The position numbers and the translations under genes were made by a program. From positions 1 through 5,020 of the forward strand of contig JACDGQ010000284.1 of NCBI GenBank assembly GCA_013821615.1: a stretch of 5,020 nt of DNA. The letters run 5' to 3'. This stretch comes from Planctomycetota bacterium. GTDB lineage: Bacteria; Planctomycetota; UBA11346. Below the pieces are notes generated by a model, which was not told where the DNA came from, made no database searches, and was given only the letters and a program-made list of their open reading frames with translations. Shown piece after piece: positions 1 through 5,020 of this stretch (the stretch's first letter is position 1; every line of letters starts with the position of its first letter).

Positions 1-1270
1 GGACCTCGGCAAGCGCGAGGCGGCGCGGCGCATCGCCAGCGCCTTCGCGCGCCGCGCCTACCGCCGCCCGGCCGCGCCCGATGAGATCGAGACCCTGCTC
101 AAGGTCTTCGACCTCGCCGATGGCCAGGACGAGGTCTTCGCGGAATCGATCAAGCTCATGCTCAAGGCGACGCTGGTCTCGCCCGCCTTCCTCTACCTGA
201 CCCCGGACGACGGCTCGCTGGTCGGCGACGACGGCGCCATCGTGGCGCTCGGCGACCACCAGCTCGCGTCGCGTCTGTCCTATCTGTTCTGGTCGACCAT
301 GCCCGACGACGAACTCGCCGCCCTGGCCGACGCCCGCACCCTGCACCTGCCCGCGACCATCGCCGCGCAGGTGCGCCGGCTGATCGCCGACCCGCGTTCG
401 CGCGCGCTGTTCGCGGGTTTCGGCGCGCCGTGGCTGGGCCTCGACAAGCTGCCGGATCTCGCCGTCGACGAGCAGCGCTTCCCGCTCATGACCAAGCCGC
501 TGCGCGAGGCGATGTACGAGGAGGGCGCGCTGGTGTTCGCCGCGATCCTGCGCGAGGACCGCAGCCTGGTCGAGTTCGTCGACTGCGACTTCACCTTCCT
601 CAACGCCACCCTGGCGCGCATCTATGGATTGGAGGGGACGGTGAGCGGTGCGCAGATGACCCGCGTGCACCTGACCGACGGCAACCGCGGCGGCGTGCTG
701 ACCATGCCCGGCGTGCTGGCCGTGACCTCGCTGCCGACGCGCACCAGCCCGCCACGGCGTGGGCGCTGGGTGTTGGAGCAGATTCTCGGCCAGGCGCCGC
801 CGCCGCCGCCCGCGAACGTCGCCGCGCTCGAAGCGCAGGACACCGCCGCCAACACCGCGCTGACCCTGCGCCAGCGCACCGAGCGCCACCGCGCCGACCC
901 GGTGTGCGCCGGCTGCCACCGCACCATGGACCCGATCGGCTTCGGGCTGGAGGTCTTCGATGTCAGCGGGCGCGTGCGCGACCACGACGACACCGGCGGC
1001 GTGGTCGACGCGCGCGGCGAACTGCCGGGCAAGGCGCGCTTCTCCGGCCCGGTCGAGCTCAAGCGCATCATCGCCGGGCGCAGCGCCGAATTCACCCGCA
1101 CCCTGACCGCCAAGCTGCTGGCCTACGCGCTCGGCCGCGCGTTGACCGGCTACGACCAGGTCGTGGTCGACGACATCGCGGCCGCCGTCATCAAGGACGG
1201 CGGCAAGTTCGACACGCTGCTGACCGAGATCGCCACCAGCCTGCCCTTCCGCTACCGCCGTCCCCGCTGA
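1..1270 (+). CDS. DUF1592/DUF1588/DUF1585 domain protein with CXXCH haem-type motif (5' partial)
   Basis: The reading frame is open from base 2, so the 5' end lies outside the window; 422 residues remain before TGA 1268-1270. Domains are assigned from remembered family patterns. Residues 1-60 look like the DUF1595 end (FARRAYRRP). Residues about 80-205 match DUF1592 (RLSYLFWS at 91-98, then MPDDEL). DUF1588 covers about 225-320, with RRGRWVLEQIL, a Pro-rich PPPPP stretch and CAGCH (bases 905-919, residues 302-306) followed by RTMDPIGFGLE. DUF1585 covers about 345-415 (AYALGRALTGYD). CXXCH is the covalent haem c attachment motif, and full-length relatives usually carry further N-terminal domains, so an exported cytochrome-like protein is inferred. 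No reaction is established for the family. The next gene starts 12 bp downstream and encodes DUF1552, the usual partner, so the two are probably one operon. Domain identity is firm; biochemical role is unknown. Confidence 0.93.
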   Translation, partial: DLGKREAARRIASAFARRAYRRPAAPDEIETLLKVFDLADGQDEVFAESIKLMLKATLVSPAFLYLTPDDGSLVGDDGAIVALGDHQLASRLSYLFWSTMPDDELAALADARTLHLPATIAAQVRRLIADPRSRALFAGFGAPWLGLDKLPDLAVDEQRFPLMTKPLREAMYEEGALVFAAILREDRSLVEFVDCDFTFLNATLARIYGLEGTVSGAQMTRVHLTDGNRGGVLTMPGVLAVTSLPTRTSPPRRGRWVLEQILGQAPPPPPANVAALEAQDTAANTALTLRQRTERHRADPVCAGCHRTMDPIGFGLEVFDVSGRVRDHDDTGGVVDARGELPGKARFSGPVELKRIIAGRSAEFTRTLTAKLLAYALGRALTGYDQVVVDDIAAAVIKDGGKFDTLLTEIATSLPFRYRRPR

Positions 1271-1282
1271 CCGGAGTCCGCC

Positions 1283-2731
1283 ATGGCCCGCAACTGGCTC
1301 ATCTCGCGCCGCACCGCCCTCAAGGGGCTCGGCGCATCCGTGGCGCTGCCCCTGCTCGACGTCATGGGCTGGGCCGATCCGCCCCCCGGTGCCGCCGCCA
1401 GCAAACCGCCGGTGCGGCTCGGCTTCTTCAACGTGCCGTGCGGGCTGGTGGCGGCGAACTTCTGGCCCAAGGGCGACAGCCTCTCGGCGGCAGGTGAGCT
1501 GCCGTCGACGCTCGAGCCGCTGCGCGGCGTGCTGCAGGACTGCCTGATCCTGGGCGGCCTCGACAACAACCCGCCGCGCCTGGACAACGTCCACGCGTCG
1601 GAGGTCGCGGGCTGGCTGACCTGCGTGCCGCTGCGCGGCAGCAAGAACGACGGCGTCGTCGGTGCAGCGACTTCGGCCGACCAGCTCGCGGCGCAGGTGC
1701 TGGGGAAGTCGACCTCGCTGCCGTCGCTGGAGATCAGCCTGGGCGAATCGCACAGTGGCTGCTGCGATGCGGGCTTCGACAAGCTCTACCCTTCGACGCT
1801 GTCGTGGAGCTCCGCGACCCAGCCCAATCCGCAGGAGACCAACCCCCGCGCGGTGTTCAACCGCCTGTTCTCATCGCGCCAGTCGCTGCGCCGGCGCATC
1901 AACGGCCCGGTGCCGGCCGCGGCACCGGCGGGCGACGCGGCCCCGGCAGCGCCGGTGGTGGCGGGCTCGCAGGATCCCTCGCTCGACCAGAGCATGCTCG
2001 ACCTGGTGCGCGAGAACGCCAAGTCCTTCGCGCGGCGCATCAGCGCCGACGACCAGCAGAAGCTCGAGCAGTACCTCGAGGCGATCCGCTCGCTTGAGAA
2101 GCGCATCGTCGCCATCGAGCGCCAGCAGGGCGAGGCCGCGCAGGAGGCGCAATCGCGGCAGTCCGGCAAGCGCGGCTACGCCAGCTCGCCGCCGATCACC
2201 GTCACCATCGGCAATCCCACGCGCTACGACGAACGCGTGCGCCTGATGGGCGACCTGATGATCCTCGCCTTCCAGACCGACGTGACGCGCGTCTGCACCT
2301 TCGCCTTCTCGATCTCGCAGCCGTGGACGCTGAGCTATCCCGAGCTCGGCTTCACCGACGAGCACCACGGCCTGAGCCACTGGAACGACGAGCCGAGCAA
2401 GCCCGCCAAGCTCGCCAAGGTCGAACGCTACGAGACCGAGCAGTTCGCCTACATCGTCAGCCGCATGAAGGGCCTGAAGGAGGGCGCCGGCACGCTGCTC
2501 GACAGCTGCATCCTGACGTACGGATCGGGTATGGCCGACGGCCTCAACCACACCCTGACCAACCTGCCGACCATCGTCGCCGGGCGCGGCGGCGGCGTCC
2601 GCCCTGGGCGCTACGTCAAGAAGTGCAACGGAGTGTTCGCCGACCTGCTGATGGGCGTGCTGGCGCGCGCGGGGTGCCCGCAGCGCGTGGCGCTGGGGAA
2701 TGCGACGAAGGAGCTGGCGGAGCTGGGGTGA
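1283..2731 (+). CDS. DUF1552 (HXXSHH family) protein with twin-arginine signal
   Basis: A complete 482-residue protein. The start is well supported: GGAG at 1273-1276 lies 6 bp before the ATG, and the N-terminus reads SRRTALKGLG then a hydrophobic LPLLDVM stretch. This is a twin-arginine (Tat)-type signal and the usual opening of DUF1552 proteins, so export as a folded protein is inferred. An Ala/Pro-rich linker (about residues 208-235) precedes a helical, charged, probably coiled-coil section (about 240-290, SADDQQKLEQYLEAIRSLEKR). The signature region is at residues 361-367, HHGLSHW, where the family motif HXXSHH ends in Trp instead of His. The C-terminal YGSGMADG...LPTIVAGRGGG block is typical of DUF1552 and resembles DUF1501 proteins. 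Length is normal for the family. Function is unknown; it is habitually encoded beside DUF1592/DUF1588 proteins, as here, which suggests a joint extracytoplasmic role. Confidence 0.95.
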   Translation: MARNWLISRRTALKGLGASVALPLLDVMGWADPPPGAAASKPPVRLGFFNVPCGLVAANFWPKGDSLSAAGELPSTLEPLRGVLQDCLILGGLDNNPPRLDNVHASEVAGWLTCVPLRGSKNDGVVGAATSADQLAAQVLGKSTSLPSLEISLGESHSGCCDAGFDKLYPSTLSWSSATQPNPQETNPRAVFNRLFSSRQSLRRRINGPVPAAAPAGDAAPAAPVVAGSQDPSLDQSMLDLVRENAKSFARRISADDQQKLEQYLEAIRSLEKRIVAIERQQGEAAQEAQSRQSGKRGYASSPPITVTIGNPTRYDERVRLMGDLMILAFQTDVTRVCTFAFSISQPWTLSYPELGFTDEHHGLSHWNDEPSKPAKLAKVERYETEQFAYIVSRMKGLKEGAGTLLDSCILTYGSGMADGLNHTLTNLPTIVAGRGGGVRPGRYVKKCNGVFADLLMGVLARAGCPQRVALGNATKELAELG

Positions 2732-2734
2732 CGA

Positions 2735-2776
2735 GCGCAGCGGCGGCACGCCGGCCGCGGCCTCTTCCCGCTGCGC
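2735..2776. repeat. Perfect 9-bp inverted repeat downstream of the DUF1552 gene
   Basis: GCGCAGCGG (2735-2743) is exactly complementary to CCGCTGCGC (2768-2776), giving a 9-bp GC-rich stem around a 24-base loop. The loop contains the self-complementary GGCCGCGGCC (2753-2762). It begins 3 bases after the DUF1552 stop codon. A transcription-end or mRNA-stabilising hairpin is possible, but no T-run follows, so it is not a classical intrinsic terminator. It could also be a copy of a dispersed REP-like palindrome. Confidence 0.5.
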
Positions 2777-2925
2777 CTTCACCGCTCTCAGGTCGCGCCT
2801 TCCCATCCGCCCTCCCGTACCCATCATGACGGCATGCTTGGCGAGATCCTCGACGGTGGCAGCTGTACGGAGGCGCCGCATGCCCCTGCATGACTCCGTG
2901 ACGCAGCGACACGGCAAACCCCGAC

Positions 2926-2930
2926 GGAGG
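2926..2930 (+). promoter_or_regulatory. Ribosome binding site chosen for the DUF3592 gene
   Basis: GGAGG lies 9 bases before ATG 2940 and is the reason for choosing that start. A second GGAGG (2869-2873) lies 6 bases before an in-frame ATG at 2880, which would add 20 residues. Codons between 2880 and 2939 use CGA, AGG, GCA and AAA and are poorer in G/C at third positions than the codons after 2940, which favours 2940. Confidence 0.6.
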
Positions 2931-2939
2931 ACCGCATCC

Positions 2940-3380
2940 ATGATCGTCATCATCATCGGCGCCGTGCTGCTGGTCGGCGCGCTCGCCCTGGGCGCCAGTT
3001 CGGCCCGGACGCTGTCCCGCAGCATCATCACCGTGGGCGAGGTCACCGACCTGCTCGCGTCGCGTGGCCGCAAGGGCGGGACCACCTACAAGATCAAGGC
3101 GTCCTTCACCGATCAGCAGCAGCAGCCGTGCATCTATCTCGCGTCGTGGTCCTCATCGTCACCCGGCTACAGCGTCGGCGATCCGATCCGCATATCCTAC
3201 GCACCCGGCAATCCCCAGTCCTGCGGCATCGCCAGCTTCGGCTATGTATTCGGGTTCGCGACCATCCTGGGCGCGACCGGACTGGCGATGCTGCTGATCG
3301 GCGGTGCGTATCGGGTCGGCAACGACGTCATGGAGCGGTATTTCCCGGTGACAGCGGCGACGGTGGAGCGGTCCCGCTGA
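2940..3380 (+). CDS. Small DUF3592-like membrane protein
   Basis: A 146-residue protein. A hydrophobic helix at about residues 2-20 (MIVIIIGAVLLVGALALG) is followed by a soluble segment (about 30-98). That segment has the pattern seen in DUF3592 proteins: GEV near the start, a central Tyr-Lys-Ile-Lys-Ala strand, then VGDPIRISYAPGNPQSCGI. A second helix spans about 100-122, with a short charged tail. The gene is therefore predicted to encode a two-helix inner-membrane protein with a small beta-rich domain between the helices. The function of DUF3592 is not known. Four consecutive CAG codons (3114-3125) give a Gln run at residues 59-62. Third-position GC is high from ATG 2940 onward, supporting a real gene, although a 166-residue form from ATG 2880 cannot be excluded. 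It lies 208 bp after the DUF1552 gene, so it is probably a separate unit, and it converges on the PH-domain gene. Confidence 0.82.
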   Translation: MIVIIIGAVLLVGALALGASSARTLSRSIITVGEVTDLLASRGRKGGTTYKIKASFTDQQQQPCIYLASWSSSSPGYSVGDPIRISYAPGNPQSCGIASFGYVFGFATILGATGLAMLLIGGAYRVGNDVMERYFPVTAATVERSR

Positions 3381-3403
3381 TCCGGACCGACGCCGCGGTC
3401 AGC
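3376..3403. terminator. Possible bidirectional hairpin between convergent genes
   Basis: GCTGA (3376-3380) pairs with TCAGC (3399-3403) and CCG (3382-3384) with CGG (3396-3398), giving an 8-bp stem with one bulged T and an 11-base loop. An alternative 5-bp stem is GACCG (3385-3389) with CGGTC (3396-3400). The structure includes both stop codons of the convergent genes, which are only 18 bp apart. No T-run follows on either strand, so terminator function is a guess from position. Confidence 0.3.
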
Positions 3404-3971
3404 TCCCCCCGTGCAGGATGCCCTCGCGGATGATCCGTTCGACCGCCTGCACATCGTCCAGGCCGATGAAACCGATGCGGCGCATGGCGCCGCGACCCTG
3501 GTAGCGCTCCTCGAAGACCAGATCGCCGGCGCCGCTCGCGCCGACGGTCTTGCGCATGCGCTGCAGCGCCGCGGCGGGATAGGATGAGATCTCGGCGCGC
3601 AGCACCCTCCACGCGATGCAGATCGCGCGCTGGTCGGTGACGACGTAGGCGGAACGCAGCGCCGCGCGGCGGATCCACAGCGGCGCCGTGAACATGCCGA
3701 TGCCGATCAGCACGAAGGGCAGGCCGAAGAGCGGGAAGAGGCCGAACGGCCAGGGCGCGCCATGCTGGGTGGCGCCGGCGGCGCTGTACATCCAGAAGAT
3801 CGCGAAGGCGGTCCAGGGGATCGCGAAGAGCATCGGCACCACCCCCAGGATCATGGCGCGCCGGACGCTGGGACGGCCGACCCACAGGATGCGCTCGCCG
3901 GGACGGACCTCGCGCTCGACGAGGTCCTGGGTCATACGCGGCAGATCGGGGAGGTCCATGTTCCACGTCAT
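3399..3971 (-). CDS. Two-helix membrane protein with bacterial PH-like domain
   Basis: From ATG 3971 the protein has 190 residues (an upstream ATG at 4040 would give 213; ATGs at 3959 and 3935 are also in frame). Numbered from 3971, the motif RPGERILWVGRPS at about 23-35 is typical of the N-terminus of small bacterial PH-domain (YdbS-like) membrane proteins. Hydrophobic helices lie at about 39-62 and 76-99. The rest (YVVTDQRAI, then ISSYPAAALQRM, GDLVFEER and GFIGLDDVQAVERII) has the strand order and closing helix expected of the PH-like domain, placed on the cytoplasmic side by inference. Role unknown. No start has a clear ribosome binding site. ATG 4040 is disfavoured because it falls inside the 7-bp repeat array and the extra 23 codons have weaker codon bias. 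The start is therefore uncertain, the gene itself is not. Confidence 0.8.
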   Translation of the reverse strand: MTWNMDLPDLPRMTQDLVEREVRPGERILWVGRPSVRRAMILGVVPMLFAIPWTAFAIFWMYSAAGATQHGAPWPFGLFPLFGLPFVLIGIGMFTAPLWIRRAALRSAYVVTDQRAICIAWRVLRAEISSYPAAALQRMRKTVGASGAGDLVFEERYQGRGAMRRIGFIGLDDVQAVERIIREGILHGGS

Positions 3972-4034
3972 ACGGAGGAATGCATCGGGGTGAAGGAGGA
4001 CCGCTGCGGAAGTGGAGTCGTTGGTGGGCAAAGT

Positions 4035-4100
4035 GCGCATTTCCCATCGCGCATCTCACGCCTCGCATCCCCCATCCCCGCCCCATCAATCCGTCTCATC
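4035..4100. repeat. Degenerate 7-bp tandem repeat array (consensus about NNCCATC)
   Basis: Heptads in phase begin at 4035 (GCGCATT), 4042 (TCCCATC), 4049 (GCGCATC), 4056 (TCACGCC, degenerate), 4063 (TCGCATC) and 4070 (CCCCATC). After a 4-base slip there is another CCCCATC at 4081, and after 6 more bases TCTCATC at 4094. Such arrays are known in bacterial intergenic DNA, for example the short tandemly repeated heptanucleotides of cyanobacteria. Function here is unknown. It lies between the divergent PH-domain gene and nagB. Confidence 0.65.
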
Positions 4101-4137
4101 CCTGCCAGATGAAGCGACCCCGCCAACCCCCCGGAAA

Positions 4138-4167
4138 TGGACGCATCCCCCATTGCCGGGCTAAAGT
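4138..4167 (+). promoter_or_regulatory. Candidate promoter for the nagB-like gene, probably leaderless
   Basis: TAAAGT at 4162-4167 fits a -10 box, and TGGACG at 4138-4143 matches TTGACA at four of six positions, with an 18-base spacer. Transcription would begin 6-7 bases after the -10 box, at the ATG at 4174 itself. No Shine-Dalgarno sequence precedes that ATG, which agrees with a leaderless mRNA. The -35 match is weak, and the call depends mainly on the -10 box and its distance. Confidence 0.45.
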
Positions 4168-4173
4168 AGAGCC

Positions 4174-5020
4174 ATGACCGCGACCCCCGGAGCCACCCGC
4201 CTCATCTCCGCCGGCAGCGGCCCCGTCCGCCTCGCGCTGCGCCTCAGCAGCGATGCGGAGGCCGCCGCGCGCCACGTCGCCCAGCAGATCGCCGACACCA
4301 TCCGCGCCTGCGCACACCGCCAGCGGCGCTGCGTGCTGGGTCTGCCAACGGGGCGCACGCCGCTGCCTTTCTACCGCCACCTGGTCGACTGGCACCGCGC
4401 CGGGCAGCTGTCGTTCGCGCACGTGACGGTGTTCAATCTCGACGAGTACCATCCACTGCCGCGCTCCTCGCCGCAGAGCTACTGGACCTTCATGCATGCG
4501 GCGTTGTTCGCGCACGTCGACATCGCTGCCGATGCGATCAACCTGCCGCGCGGCGACCTGCCGGAGGCGGAGATGGCCGAGCACGCCGCCGCCTACGAGC
4601 GCGCCATCGCCGCGGCCGGCGGCCTCGACCTGGTGGTGCTGGGCATCGGCGGCAACGGCCACATCGCTTTCAACGAACCGGGCGCGCCGGCCAGCGGCCG
4701 TACCCGCCTGGTGCGACTGGCGCCGGGCACGCGCCGCGCTGCGGCCGCGGATTTCGGGGGCGAAGAGTTTGTCCCCGCCAACGGCGTGACCATGGGCATC
4801 GCCACCATCCTCGCCGCGCAGCGCGTGCTGCTGCTCGCGACCGGCTCGGCCAAGGCGGTCGCCGTCGCCGCCGCGGTCGAGGGACCGGTCGACACCACCT
4901 GCCCGGCGAGCTTCCTGCAGACCCACCGCGATGCCGAGGTGGTGTGCGATCCCGCCGCCGCTTCGCGTCTGCTCGCGCTGCGCAAGCCGTGGCTGGCCGG
5001 CCCGGTGGCCTGGGACGGCC
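4174..5020 (+). CDS. nagB: Glucosamine-6-phosphate deaminase-like protein, long NagB type (3' partial)
   Basis: NagB converts glucosamine-6-phosphate to fructose-6-phosphate and ammonia in the cytoplasm, feeding amino sugars into glycolysis. The visible 282 residues have the family's landmarks: LGLPTGRTP (55-63, phosphate loop), FNLDEY (87-92, with D90 matching E. coli catalytic D72), GIGGNGHIAFNEPG (157-170, with H163 and E168 matching H143 and E148, and Asn in place of D141 as in many NagBs), and GSAKA (224-228, K227 matching phosphate-binding K208). E. coli R172, another phosphate contact, appears replaced by D193 in AAADFGGEE. The segments TRLVRLAPGTRRAA, PASFLQTH and KPWLAGPVAWDG recall the long NagB subgroup whose C-terminus is a PIG-L-like deacetylase domain, so a fusion past the window end is inferred. 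An in-frame TAA at 4162-4164 makes ATG 4174 the first possible ATG start. Sugar specificity is not proven. Confidence 0.9.
   Translation, partial: MTATPGATRLISAGSGPVRLALRLSSDAEAAARHVAQQIADTIRACAHRQRRCVLGLPTGRTPLPFYRHLVDWHRAGQLSFAHVTVFNLDEYHPLPRSSPQSYWTFMHAALFAHVDIAADAINLPRGDLPEAEMAEHAAAYERAIAAAGGLDLVVLGIGGNGHIAFNEPGAPASGRTRLVRLAPGTRRAAAADFGGEEFVPANGVTMGIATILAAQRVLLLATGSAKAVAVAAAVEGPVDTTCPASFLQTHRDAEVVCDPAAASRLLALRKPWLAGPVAWDG

Noticed and set aside
430..1497. Plus-strand 355-codon frame overlapping the DUF1592 and DUF1552 genes
   Set aside because: It is an Arg/Ala/Pro-rich shift of two genuine genes with strong domain matches; no family resemblance.
1871..3085. Long open frame (404 codons) on the minus strand opposite the DUF1552 gene
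   Set aside because: It is antisense to a clearly recognised protein, has a biased Arg/Ala/Leu/Asp composition without any recognisable domain, and is expected by chance in GC-rich DNA.
3114..3125. Four tandem CAG codons in the DUF3592 gene as a possible variable microsatellite
   Set aside because: The run is short and triplet, so length change would not switch the frame; not enough to suggest phase variation.
4096..4112. Inverted repeat TCATC/GATGA as an operator or terminator
   Set aside because: A 5-bp arm with a 7-base loop is easily found by chance, no T-run follows, and it does not match a regulator site I recognise.
3980..4177. Plus-strand 65-codon frame with GGAGGA upstream whose TGA overlaps the nagB ATG
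   Set aside because: The GGAGGA abuts the ATG with no spacing, the product is Pro/Arg-rich and low in complexity, and it runs through the 7-bp repeat array. The ATGA overlap is probably chance.
4096..4926. Minus-strand 276-codon frame opposite the nagB-like gene
   Set aside because: It is a shadow of the NagB coding frame, which has all expected catalytic motifs; the antisense product has no recognisable features.

Overview
The window is GC-rich bacterial DNA in which nearly every codon third position in the genes is G or C. It holds five protein genes, two of them cut by the window edges. No RNA gene, CRISPR array, transposase or insertion sequence is visible. The best guess for the source is a high-GC proteobacterium, perhaps Xanthomonadales (Lysobacterales). 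That guess rests on GC content, the intergenic repeats and the leaderless-looking promoter. The first two genes also occur widely in Planctomycetes, Verrucomicrobia, Acidobacteria and Myxococcota, so the assignment is weak.

Bases 1-2731 (+) are a tight two-gene unit. The first is the 3' part of a DUF1595/DUF1592/DUF1588/DUF1585 protein carrying a cytochrome-c-type CXXCH motif. Twelve bases after it comes a complete DUF1552 (HXXSHH family) protein with a twin-arginine signal. This is a recurrent, poorly characterised gene pair, probably acting outside the cytoplasm. Its DUF1552 member has Trp in place of the last His of the family's signature motif.

Bases 2732-2939 are intergenic. They contain a perfect 9-bp inverted repeat just after the DUF1552 stop and two successive GGAGG/ATG start signals for the next gene. 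Bases 2940-3380 (+) encode a small DUF3592-type membrane protein. It converges on a minus-strand gene (3399 to about 3971) for a two-helix membrane protein with a bacterial PH-like domain. A hairpin spans both stop codons.

The divergent intergenic region (about 3972-4173) carries an array of degenerate 7-bp repeats and a promoter placed so that nagB would be transcribed without a leader. From 4174 (+) runs the first 282 residues of a glucosamine-6-phosphate deaminase (NagB) homologue. It resembles the long NagB subgroup that continues into a PIG-L-like deacetylase domain. Its 3' end lies outside the window.

The DUF1592/DUF1552 unit, the small membrane proteins and the amino-sugar enzyme show no obvious shared function. 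The one clear case of genes working together is the first pair.
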